Shown here piece after piece: positions 46,581-56,413 of a DNA stretch of 64,000 bases; the first letter of the stretch is position 1, and each line of letters starts with the position of its first letter. The DNA is taken from positions 2,852,001-2,916,000 of the forward strand of contig JAULSU010000002.1 of the NCBI GenBank assembly GCA_030512335.1. The letters run 5' to 3'. The position numbers and the translations under genes are program-made. This DNA is from Immersiella caudata. Taxonomy: Eukaryota > Ascomycota > Sordariomycetes > Sordariales > Lasiosphaeriaceae. Under the pieces are notes generated by a model. The model saw only the letters and a program-made list of their open reading frames with translations, was not told the DNA's origin and made no database searches.

Positions 46581-48380
46581 TTACCTCCTCCCTCTCCGTC
46601 TTGGATCCAACGCTTCCGCCCTCCGCGCATCCCTCACCTCCTTGGTACCCAGACTCCCCAAGCCACCTTCGCTACGACGCTCCCAACCCCCGAGACGCAC
46701 CACGAGGCAGGTGGCATTGTCTCCGTCAGAAGAGATTTCGGTCGCAAACTCGATTACCTGGCGCGCTGCCTCCTCAGGGGTGCGCGCTTCCTTGATTATG
46801 TCAACAATCTCCTGGTCACTGAGGGTGCCACTGACACCGTCGCTGACAAGGGTGAGGAAAGAGTACTCGGCGGGACCCATGTCGACGCGCGTGATTTCGG
46901 GCTCGGCGGAAACGCCGATGCGCTTGCTCTGCATATCGCCAAATGCACGGCTATTGGCAAGGCCCTGTATGCGCTCCTCGCCAAAGGAGTCGGTGATGAG
47001 AGAGTCGGCGAACCGCCGCAGGCGGCGGGATTCGGTGGGCGAAGAGGGGTGATGGTCGGCGGTCATGGGGCGAGGACGACCAGTCGCGGTTTCGCAGAGG
47101 AGAACCCGAGTGTCGCCGACGTGCGCGACGACAAGGGTGCTGTTCGAGGCGGGATGCCAGAAGGGTGAGGGAGTGGGAGTTGAGACGAGAGCTATCGATG
47201 CCGTGGAGCCGCCCTTGAAACGGACTGGCCCGCCAATGCCGTGGCCGGAAGGTGGCAGGTGAGGGCTGCCAAGTATCTCGTCCTTGTTGAGGGGGAAGTC
47301 CGAGATGTGGGGATCGTCGGGATCGGGCTTCCGGGCCTGCGCGGTGATGAAGTCGAGGTCGGCTCGGAGGAAGGCATATGACAGCACGGACTCGACCGTT
47401 ACTGGGGGGGGCGTTCCTTGAACGGGATCGTCTACAGAAGATCTTGCAGGGACGCTAAAGTACTCGGGGCTAAAGCGGCGGAAATAGCCTCCGACCGTTC
47501 GCCGGTATTCTTGGAGAAGCTCCGACTCAAGTTGAACAGTCTTCGAGGTGGCCTCGGTCCCGCCTAGCGTGTCTTCTGGCTCGGCTTTTGAGCCTATTGG
47601 GTCTTCTTGGCTGGATGAAGCACCTGTCTTTTCCTCCTTTTGCAAGCTGCTCTGCAGACTGAACTCGGTCGCGGTCTCTTCGATGTAGCCGTGCAGTTCG
47701 TCACGAAGAAATTCACTACACTCCGATCCTCCATGGCCATCAAAGACGCCAAAGTAAAACACTTGAGGGTCGCCACACGAACTTTTCGCGCTCGTACCCT
47801 CGCTCGGCTTCGGCGTTGGGTTGCGAACCAGACTTATAGGGGGTCGCCGCGCAAAGGCTGGTATTACAATGGTACCCGCCTGATAAGCGTCTTCATTGTA
47901 TACTCGCTGTCCCCGAGAATTGGCGGCGCCGTAGTGATGTTTGGCGCTGCGTAATGGTATTCGGACGACTGTAAGGTCGCGACTGGGTATGTTCGGGGGG
48001 ACGACGGCGGCCGATGCGCCTGGCCCTGGCGTGTGAGGCGTGGAGGCGGAGCGCGGCAGCTTGTGGCCGGGACCGCTGGAGGATCGTGAGTCGGGATGCA
48101 ACGAGGAAGAAGGTAAATGAGTGACGAAGTAGGTGTTGAAATTCCGAACCGACACTGAGCGGGCGCCGCTGTGGTGTCGCCCTGCTGTTGGGCGCAGCGT
48201 ATGAAGGGTGCGGACACCGGACATGGTTAACCGGCGCAGGCGGGGCTGGGCGCGGGCGTGGAAGAACGTAGAGATGTATCCCATCAACGCATCAAGAAGA
48301 GGCGGGTTTCCTGTGCGCCTGGAAAGAGCATCGGCGCTCGATGAGGCCGTCGCAAGAGCCCGGCGGCGGAAGGAGACCAT
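46581..48380 (-). CDS. PP2C-type protein phosphatase, probably mitochondrial
   Basis: A single-exon, 599-residue protein. The first 60 residues are Arg/Ser/Ala-rich without acidic clusters (MVSFRRRALATASSSADALS), a likely mitochondrial presequence. The PPM/PP2C core has all metal ligands: NEDAY (about 162-166), FDGHGG (213-218), VSDGV and SDGDN near the C-terminus. The other motifs are GSTASIALV, VVAHVGDTRVLL and GLANSRAFGD. An insertion of roughly 150 residues separates FDGHGG from GSTAS. The layout resembles the yeast mitochondrial phosphatases Ptc5/Ptc6 (Aup1), which dephosphorylate pyruvate dehydrogenase and affect mitophagy; which one it matches needs a phylogeny. It is convergent with het-c and divergent from the NAD+ synthetase gene. 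Confidence 0.9.
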   Translation of the reverse strand: MVSFRRRALATASSSADALSRRTGNPPLLDALMGYISTFFHARAQPRLRRLTMSGVRTLHTLRPTAGRHHSGARSVSVRNFNTYFVTHLPSSSLHPDSRSSSGPGHKLPRSASTPHTPGPGASAAVVPPNIPSRDLTVVRIPLRSAKHHYGAANSRGQRVYNEDAYQAGTIVIPAFARRPPISLVRNPTPKPSEGTSAKSSCGDPQVFYFGVFDGHGGSECSEFLRDELHGYIEETATEFSLQSSLQKEEKTGASSSQEDPIGSKAEPEDTLGGTEATSKTVQLESELLQEYRRTVGGYFRRFSPEYFSVPARSSVDDPVQGTPPPVTVESVLSYAFLRADLDFITAQARKPDPDDPHISDFPLNKDEILGSPHLPPSGHGIGGPVRFKGGSTASIALVSTPTPSPFWHPASNSTLVVAHVGDTRVLLCETATGRPRPMTADHHPSSPTESRRLRRFADSLITDSFGEERIQGLANSRAFGDMQSKRIGVSAEPEITRVDMGPAEYSFLTLVSDGVSGTLSDQEIVDIIKEARTPEEAARQVIEFATEISSDGDNATCLVVRLGGWERRSEGGLGSLGTKEVRDARRAEALDPRRRGRR

Positions 48381-49070
48381 TGCCTAGGACCACGGTGCTA
48401 TCGAGTCTCGGCAGGCTGGTCGGTGCCAGTCTGTGACGGGAAACAGAGAACAAAATAACGGTCGTCACAGTCTGTGGCCATAGACACGACAACAAGACGC
48501 GACAGGTTGGCCGAGTCGGGCGGGATAGGGCTGACGTAGATTGACCGGGTACGATGTTCGGGGTCGGACGAGTGGCCGCCCCAAAATCATCAATTCCGAA
48601 AAGTTATGCAGTGTCACCACACCACTGGTCAAACGCTGGGGAGCAAATAGGGAGGCAGAGATGACAGAAATAGCTGCGCCTTATTTGTTGAGTTTTTGAG
48701 TTTTTTATTTACCGAATTTAATTCCCATCAGGAAAGGGTAATTGTCTACGGCACCAGAAGGATATCCAAGGAAGTGGGTGCCTAGCAGCGCAAGCAAGTG
48801 GGTCCGTTGACTACCAGATTCAACGATTCGGGTCTTGGCGCCGGGGACATCTCGGACGTCACACCCAGTCAATCGCGGGGCACCTCCTGGCGTCATTCAA
48901 CTCCCGGGCAAGAAATAGAGCGCCTACACAGCATCCTATTGAGACCACGGTGGTTTGTGATGGTGGTCTGTGATTATTCTCCAGATTAACCGCATCGTGT
49001 CTCTCCTGGATCTTGACCAGCAATTTCAGCTCGCACGAAGGCGGCCGTTGCCCCTCCTCAACAATTCACA
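48381..49070. other. divergent promoter region, PP2C / NAD+ synthetase
   Basis: 690 bp between divergent starts. No obvious TATA box or other known site is seen. Confidence 0.5.
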
Positions 49071-52000
49071 ATGGTGGGGCACCTAGTCACCGTCGCAACT
49101 TGTAACTTGAACCAATGGGTTCTTGATGTAAGCAATCCATGCCATGCACGCCACATGTTCGCGTTGCAGGAACTAAGTCTTGGCATTAGTGGGAAGGTAA
49201 TCTCAAGAGGATTATCGAGAGTATTCAAATTGCAAAGAAGGCCGGCGCCCGTCTTCGTGTTGGCCCCGTGAGCAGCATCCCTGAATCGCACCAACCCCTG
49301 CAAGCCGTCTTCTCACAACTCGCAGGAGCTCGAAATCTCGGGATATTCGTGCCTCGACCACTTCCATGAGCTCGATGTTTATACTCACAGCTTGGAGATG
49401 CTTCGGCGTCTCCTGCTGGATGAGAGTACCCATGGCATCCTCCTCGATGTTGGCCTCCCCATCATGCATCGGAACTTGAGGTACAATTGCCGGGTTATCT
49501 GTACGCCATGATGTACCTCCGGTGCTGATCCAAGAACTGATCTTTGTTGCACAGGCCTGGACGGAAAGATCCTCTTGATCGTAGGCTCATATTCTGACCA
49601 TTTCGGATATTGCTTTGGCCTCTAATGGTGCTGCAGAGACCAAAGATGTGGCTGGCCAACGATGGCAACTACAGAGAGATGAGGCACTTCACCCCTTGGA
49701 TGCGCCCGAGAGAGACAGAGCTCTTCCATCTTCCCAAGGATCTTGCTAAGGTTCAAGATGAGACTCACGTCTTATTCGGTGACGCCGTCATATCAACCCC
49801 TGAGACTGCGTTCGGAGCAGAGACCTGCGTGCGTACCTTCTGCCGCGCTGAATTGGCACTTACTCACAGTTTCATAGGAAGAGCTCTTTACCCCCAAGGC
49901 ACCACACATCGTAAGTCGTCACTCCATCCGGGGTCGTTCGCTTAGGCTGAGCAACAGCTAACCTTTCTCTCTGTAGGATATGGCGCTTGATGGTGTAAGC
50001 GATTCTAATCTACCCGCTTTATCGTTGCTGACCAAGATAGGTTGAGATCATCACCAACAGCAGCGGATCACAGTTTGTGGAATTTATCCTCCTACCTGCC
50101 AAGTTCATGACTGACATGAGCAGTTTCACCCTCCGGAAGCTCGACACTCGGCTTCAGCTCATCATGGAAGCAACACGTAAATCCGGTGGCATCTACCTCG
50201 TATGTATCTGTATTCGGCAGCAAAAAATCTTAGGCCCCTGAACTGATGTTGTCTTCTACAGTATGCCAACCAGCAAGGATGCGAGTATGGGCTATCTTAC
50301 GTAGTTCTAGCTTTGAGCACATTACTGACTGCCGAAGTGGCGAGAGACTCTATTTCGACGGCTGCGCCATGATCATAGTAAACGGCGACGTTGGTAAGAT
50401 CAACCGAACCCACGCTACCCTGCTATCTCTAATAGCCCGATCAGTTGCGCAAGGCTCCCAGTTCAGCCTCGACGATGTCGAAGTTGTCACCGCCACGGTT
50501 GATTTGGAAGAAGTGAGATCTTACCGAGCAGCGATTTCTCGTGGCCTGCAAGCCGCCACAAACAATGCTCGCTATCAGAGAATTCAGACACCCTTTGAGC
50601 TCAGCTCGGAGGAAGAAGACGCGGATATCACCAAGCGGCCAACGCTTCCAATTCAACCGAGAATTCACTCGGTTGAAGAAGAGATCGCACTGAGCGCTGG
50701 CTGTTATCTCTGGGATGTATGTGAACGCATGGCAGGAGCTTCATAAATGATGCTGACGCCTGGTTTTAGTACCTCCGGAGATCTGGTACGGCGGGTTATC
50801 TCGTTCCCCTGAGCGGAGGTATCGACAGCTGCGCAACTGCGAGTATGTTATTGGTCTATCGTTGGATCTGGTCTATGCTAATGAGTCTAGCGATCGTGTT
50901 CTCCATGTGTCGAATTGTCATGCAAGCCTTGAAGGAGGGAAATCCTCAGGTCGTCGAAGACGTCAAGCGGATTGCTGTTTACAATGGGGCGGGCGTTCTG
51001 CCGAAGACACCGCAGGAGCTATGCAACCAAGTGTTCACTACGATATACATGGGCATGAAAAAGCAGAGCTCCCGCGAAACTCGCCAGAGAGCCAAGGATC
51101 TTTCTGAAGCCATCGGCAGCTACCATGTCAATCTTGACATTGACGACGTCTACGAGGCCCAGAAGAAGCTGGTTGTAAACACTATCAACTTTGAACCAAA
51201 GTTCAAAGTCGAGGGTGGCACCGTCCAAGAGAATCTGACGTTGCAGTGTCTACAAGCTCGCATCAGAATGGTTACGGCATATGTACGTGGGGCACTTCAT
51301 ACTCCTGTGTACAGTTGACTGATCAGTAGATAGGAATTCGGTCAAATTCTTCCCACGGCACGCGGCAGGCCCGGTGGCGGAAGCCTGCTGGTCCTCGGGA
51401 GTGCCAACGTCGGCGAGGTAAGATGATTCCCCAACTTTTCAACGAAATGTGCTGACCAAGAAGCAGAGTACGTTTAGACCCTTCATTCAACCTTCTAGAC
51501 AGTGTTAATGTTAGGTTACTCACTTACGTATAGGTCTTCGTGGATACTTGGTAGGTTTTCGATCTCTTGTGGATAGTCATACCGTTCGCTTACCTCTTCG
51601 GCAGACCAAATATGACTGTTCTAGGTAAGATTACACTCAGTGATGTGAAAAATCACACTTGCTGATTACCTGCAGCGCTGATATCAATCCCATTGGATCG
51701 ATCGACAAGGACGACTTGGTATGTGTCTTTCATCACTCTCCTAGAATACAAAGTCGGATGTGTTGAAACTGACATTCCGGACAGAAACGGTTCATCGGGT
51801 GGGCTGAGAAGAACTTCGACCTGCCCTGTCTCCACGATTTCCTGACCGCTGTAAGTCCAACCACTACTTGATATCCGCCCCGAAGGGCAACAGGGTGCTG
51901 ACTCCCAGAAGGTCCCGACTGCGGAGCTCGAGCCCATTACCGAGAACTACGTCCAAAGTGACGAAGCAGGTGAGAAGTGATTGTATGAGTTCAGGTCAAT

Positions 52001-52549
52001 GAATTCGTAGCTGACGCCTCTCCAGACATGGTACGGCCATCTTGCCGTTTAACGCCTCATAAAATCATATCCAGGCGGGCGTGAAAGCCATATGATCGCG
52101 TGCTAACTCGCTGTAGGGCATGACATACCAAGAATTGACGATTTTCGGGCGGCTACGCAAGCTCAACAAGCTCGGGCCGTATGCAATGTTCCAGAGACTC
52201 GTTCACGACTGGAGCGTCGATCGAAGGCGCACGCCAGGAGACGATGCACCAGCATACACTCCAGCCCAAGTCGCAGAAAAGGTCAAACGGTTCTACCACT
52301 TTTACGCCATCAATCGACACAAGATGACAACGCTTACGCCCGCTCTCCGTACGTTTGCTCCCGTCAGGTTCTTTTTGTGTATGGTGGCTGGCTAACTTGG
52401 CTTGAGACTGTAACGACTACTCACCGGACGACAACCGGTTCGACCTTCGCCCGTTCCTGTATCCTCCCTTTTGGAAGAGTTGGAGCTTCAAGAGGATCGA
52501 TTTGGAACTCGCCAGGATCGAGAAGAAGCTCGCCAACGACAAGGCTTGA
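49071..52549 (+). CDS. qns1: glutamine-dependent NAD+ synthetase, 24 exons
   Basis: Exons: 49071-49127, 49190-49267, 49326-49500, 49555-49580, 49637-49828, 49878-49910, 49977-49994, 50041-50072, 50124-50199, 50262-50284, 50338-50393, 50445-50716, 50770-50842, 50891-51282, 51334-51417, 51467 (one base), 51534-51550, 51605-51624, 51676-51718, 51785-51850, 51912-51969, 52026-52030, 52117-52348, 52407-52549. The sum is 2172 nt, 723 residues (yeast Qns1 has 714). The N-terminal nitrilase-type glutaminase has its triad Glu46 (GPELEISGY), Lys115 (RPKMWLA) and Cys176 (GAETCEELF). The synthetase half has the pyrophosphate loop SGGIDS (361-366) and the NAD-site block GSANVGESLRGYLTKYDCSS. It converts deamido-NAD to NAD using glutamine and ATP, in cytosol and nucleus. 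The exon model rests on splice consensus plus family conservation; the one-base exon is the least certain part. Confidence 0.93.
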
Positions 52550-52782
52550 TCTGCTCGACTGGGATACCCTAGCAACAGTGTAGCCTTAGAATTTCCCGAT
52601 CCAGCCTTCATAGCCATTCTTCCTAGACACCAAGACAACTTCATGCCCAGCAACACACCTCCCTCAGTCTGTTGATGGCCACCCCTGACAAACTCCTTGT
52701 TTAAGCTCACTTTTTCCCTTACACATGATTCCATCACGTGTGACCCACAATTATTGGGCATTAGGTAAGGTAACCACGGCTG

Positions 52783-54222
52783 ATGAATCCACTGACAGCG
52801 GAGTACGTCACAATCATGGATTCGACCTACGGCAGCACCCCCAACTTCGAGGTGATCGAAATTGCGCCAGATGGTGATATCTTGTTGGACGTCACGTTTG
52901 AGACTTCAAGTGAAACGCTCAAGGCGGCCAAGAAAGCAGCAAAACCTCGGCCTGGGCAGAAGATCACAACTCCGGCACCGGTGTTGAGGCCTAACCTCCG
53001 AGTCAGATACCGCGTCCAACTCTCAGTCCTCAAGCAGAAGTCCAAATATTTTGACAACCTCCTCGGAGACACCAGATTTGCCGAAGCAAAATCTATTGCT
53101 GCTGCTTTTGAGAAACTCTCACTTCAGAACATCATACCATCAGAAGCATCCATTTCGGACCTGCCAGCCGTTGAGATCCACGAAGATGACGAAGCCACTA
53201 AGCTAGCCGGCCAAGAGGTCATATTCGGTGACCTCCTGCGCATACTACACGACAAGCCTCGTGATGTCAGCACCTGCGCAAAGCCATGGACGATGCATCA
53301 AGTGGCCGCCCTCGCCGTCCTTGCTGACCGCTTCAACTGCACGGTCCCTGTATCCCGAAGCCTCACCACTCTCAAGTTCAAATGGCCCACAACCTCAACC
53401 GCGCTCCCCAAGGAGGACCGCCCCTTGCCCTCCTTGACAAAGGCAGCCGAGGAAACCCTCCGCCAAAAGATCCTCGTCTCCTGGCTCCTCGACCAACCCC
53501 TCAAATTCTCGGCTTCCACCCGCGAACTGATCCTCTGCGGCTCTCTCCGCTGGACCCTCGCCCCCGAAGATGACCAGGATGCCTCCTCCTACACCGCCGC
53601 ATGGTGGCACCTCCCAGACGACCTCGAATCCGAACTCTCTCACCGTCGGTCTTGCATTCTCAATGCTCTCGCATCTATCCCTCGCCACTTCCTCAACTTG
53701 TATACTTCCAAACAGCGCCAGTGCAAGTTGGGCTACGACTCCAGCGCCAGCTGCGATTCCTTCCAACTCGGCGAGATGATAAAGTTCTTTTTGTCACATC
53801 ACCTTATCTCCCTGACAGATTTCTCACCGTCGTCCCTGGAGGAAATCCCGTTGCAAGATCACTTTGCTGCGGTGGATGTACATGCCATTGTCAATCAGCT
53901 TAAGCAGTGCGGTGGGTATCAGATTGACAAGCACCATACCAACTGCGGTTTGCGCACCAGGGTCTCGCCTGTGCTGGCGTATGTTGGGACGATGCTGAGT
54001 TCGAATGTGGTGGCGGTGCAGAGAGCGGCTTGGAAGAAGCAGAGAGATCTGACGTCTTGGGTGAGTGAAGGGGAGGGAGAGGAGAAAATGGAGAAAGTGT
54101 TTCGTTTTACGAGGTCGCTGTCCACTGATCAGAGGCTGAGATTTGAGGGGGCGATGGCGGCGGATAGAATGGCAAGGAGTTTGTTTACGGCGGGAAGGTG
54201 GGATTGGACGCCGGAGGATTAG
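52783..54222 (+). CDS. BTB/POZ-like conserved fungal protein
   Basis: A single-exon, 479-residue frame. An alternative start at 52816 (MDSTYGS) would remove 11 residues and is perhaps likelier, as only 233 bp separate the longer start from the NAD+ synthetase stop. Residues 20-180 follow the course of fungal BTB-like proteins: FEVIEIAPDGDILLDV, then RVRYRVQLSVLKQKSKYFDN (the BTB helix where the chain is laid out), then FGDLLRILHDKP. The C-terminal part is helical and contains the conserved-looking block QRQCKLGYDSSASCDSFQLG with three cysteines. No catalytic residues, signal peptide or membrane span were seen. BTB domains commonly dimerise or adapt substrates to cullin-3, but no partner domain is visible. 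Function unknown. Confidence 0.82.
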   Translation: MNPLTAEYVTIMDSTYGSTPNFEVIEIAPDGDILLDVTFETSSETLKAAKKAAKPRPGQKITTPAPVLRPNLRVRYRVQLSVLKQKSKYFDNLLGDTRFAEAKSIAAAFEKLSLQNIIPSEASISDLPAVEIHEDDEATKLAGQEVIFGDLLRILHDKPRDVSTCAKPWTMHQVAALAVLADRFNCTVPVSRSLTTLKFKWPTTSTALPKEDRPLPSLTKAAEETLRQKILVSWLLDQPLKFSASTRELILCGSLRWTLAPEDDQDASSYTAAWWHLPDDLESELSHRRSCILNALASIPRHFLNLYTSKQRQCKLGYDSSASCDSFQLGEMIKFFLSHHLISLTDFSPSSLEEIPLQDHFAAVDVHAIVNQLKQCGGYQIDKHHTNCGLRTRVSPVLAYVGTMLSSNVVAVQRAAWKKQRDLTSWVSEGEGEEKMEKVFRFTRSLSTDQRLRFEGAMAADRMARSLFTAGRWDWTPED

Positions 54223-54432
54223 AGTACCTGAGTTCTGGTCAAAGCTGGGGAGAGAAGACGGTAGATCGAAATGCAGATAATACATAGATGCAAAATGTAA
54301 CCAAACAGGGGTTCCCTGGAGTGTTGCTCAATATAGCCGCACCTCTGTTTTCTCATAGCCCGCTTGGCCGCAAGTAGCCAAGGATTTACTTCACTAAAAT
54401 ATACCGAGCTCGAGACGAAGATCCCTCCTCTG

Positions 54433-55655
54433 CTAAGTTTGCGAGCCCTTCACTGCCGCGATTGTAATCACCGTGTCCTTTTGAGACTCTAACTTTGCCT
54501 TCATGAACGGCCGGCGGCCCTTAACCTCACAGTACCTCAGCGAAAGGAACCCAAGAATCACAGAGATCCAGTACACATTGTATGAAATGACCGAGCCATA
54601 CGTTGCCGAGTTCGTCCAACCAAAGATGGCCTTGAAGAAACCCCATCCACCGCCGCCGCCCAGATCTGGGCTGCAACACTGCAACAAGATCACATCAGCC
54701 CAAGTCTCTGTATCGGTACATGTGCGCCTTACGTTGACGTGCCACACCGAGTTGTCAATGTCATACGATCCCGGGCCATCTCCAATTTCCGCGGCGTCAC
54801 CACCAATGGCTGTAGACCATCGTTGTGCCTCAAACGCCCACACCGCGCGGGAGAAGAGTCCAGCGGCGACGAGGTATATCAGGCATGTCGACACAACCAA
54901 GAAGATCTGCAATCTCGTCGACGAACCGCCCCTATTCTCCGCATCAGCCGTTTGGCCCAATCTCAAACAGCAAGAGGGAGTCGGTGAACCTGTAAAGCAT
55001 ATACCCAACAAACATCCCCACCAACAACCCAACTACCACCGGAAGCGGCACCGACTTCGCTGGCGCCTGGAATGAGACCCCAGCAACGAATACAATTGCC
55101 TCAATTCCCTCCCTCAGCACTGTCACAAACGGCAACGCAAACATCGCATACTTCTCAAAAAACATCTTCACTGCCGACCACCGTCCCGCCGGTCCCGTAA
55201 CGGCCAACGGCTTTTCCAGTGACGCCGCCAACTTCACCCTCCACTTCTCCTTCATCTTGCCAATCCTCAGCAACGCCGCGCCTACAAACGTGATGATGAC
55301 CGACGCAATCAGGCAGAACGCCCCCTCGTAGTTGTTCTCCGAGAGTTCCCATTTGTTGACGCCAATGGTGTAGAATACGCCTATGAGGGCGCCACCGATG
55401 ACGAGGCAGATTAGGAGGCCTAGGGCGGTGCCGAGCCAGACCTGGGGGTGGTTAGCTGAGGAGTGAGGGGTAGATGGAAGGGAGGGGGGGAATAGCTGCC
55501 TGGCGAACGAGCTTTTTATACGCTTTTTTGTCTCCGTTTGGCCCATCAAGGGTTTGTTTGAGGAAGGCGAGGAGGATGGAAACGATTATGACGGCTTCGA
55601 GGCTTTCGCGGAAGACGACGAGGAAGACGGGGACGCTGAAGACATCGTTGGCCAT
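54433..55655 (-). CDS. ftr1: high-affinity iron permease Ftr1
   Basis: Four exons (55655-55500, 55441-54990, 54931-54733, 54678-54433) give 350 residues. About seven membrane spans are visible. The iron-permeation motifs are FRESLEA (about 15-21, TM1) and LREGIEA (TM4). LPVVVGLLVGMFVGYMLYR, the HVNCC pair and the final YNVYWISVILGFLSL also match yeast Ftr1. Intron 1 appears to use a GC donor (CAG/GCAGCT), chosen because it restores the conserved VRQVWLG. Intron 2 has a weak GTTCAC donor but recreates YRGGSSTRLQ. Intron 3 is 54 nt, has no stop and must be removed to bring VWHVN next to CCSPDL. The protein forms the plasma-membrane Fe(III) channel that works with the ferroxidase Fet3, encoded divergently next door. 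Confidence 0.93.
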
Positions 55656-55913
55656 GTTGGGTGGTGGCTGGGTGGTTGTTAGAGAGGGTATGCTGATGGG
55701 AAGGGGGGGAAGTCGAGAGGACTGGAGGGTCTCGCGGGCGAGAATGATGAGCTTGACGCTTCTGGGTCGCTAATCTTCCTGGCTTGGGGTACGGCGTCCC
55801 GTGCTCGGGGGCAGCGAAGGATAGCTACCTAGCTGGTGGACCAATCGCAACGGAACAAGCAATGAAGTCCAACGGCGGATCGGACTGAATGGCAAAGAGG
55901 GACAAGCCCGCGA

Positions 55914-55932
55914 TTATCAGACAATCTGATAA
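55914..55932. promoter_or_regulatory. siderophore-GATA inverted repeat
   Basis: TTATCAGA-CAA-TCTGATAA: a perfect 8-bp inverted repeat around a 3-bp spacer, with two back-to-back GATA sites. The right half (55924-55932, ATCTGATAA) is an exact match to ATCWGATAA, the site of the SreA/SREP/Urbs1 family of iron-sensing GATA repressors. It lies 259 bp upstream of the ftr1 start. Confidence 0.7.
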
Positions 55933-56212
55933 ACTCGATTGTCTAATGGGAACTGGTGGCTGTGGGGGGCAGCAGAATGGCATCAGCCGACGCGATATAT
56001 CCGCTACACCAAAGGGCGAGTCAACCAATCGACGCCAGGCGTGGTTGCCGTCTTAGCCATATCTGGGTCTACTTCCAGATTCTGAGTGCGTGAGACTGCC
56101 ATCGTTTCACAGACTCTCCACGAAGGTGGGTGGAAAACACCTTCTGTCGAACAAAAAGCGAGCCACGGCAGGGTGAGGTCAGGGACTGTGGGCCAGTCGG
56201 ATGATCCCTGCG

Positions 56213-56221
56213 TTATCAGAT
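56213..56221 (-). promoter_or_regulatory. second siderophore-GATA site
   Basis: TTATCAGAT on the plus strand, i.e. ATCTGATAA on the minus strand: an exact ATCWGATAA match near the middle of the ftr1-fet3 promoter. Confidence 0.65.
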
Positions 56222-56413
56222 CAATCTTGACCGGGGTATGTCGGCGGGTGAGCGGTCCGCAACCGGCAGAACGCACCAAAGCGCAAGTTCAGATTCTTCT
56301 AGCTTTCTTTCTCATGACAGAAGCAGATTTTTGGGCTCTCATCGCAACGCAAGGACTGTGTGTTGTCCCAAGTCTTGTCGATGCGCACGTTCGGCATGTT
56401 CCAGAAGACAGGT

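Noticed and set aside
46347..47168. 273-codon frame on the plus strand
   Set aside because: It is antisense to the PP2C gene, whose catalytic motifs are unmistakable.
51418..51533. Stwintron (intron within intron) as explanation of the double intron in NAD+ synthetase
   Set aside because: Complete removal of the 116 bp shifts the frame; one base must be retained, so a one-base exon fits better.
54503..55075. 190-codon frame on the plus strand
   Set aside because: Antisense shadow of ftr1.
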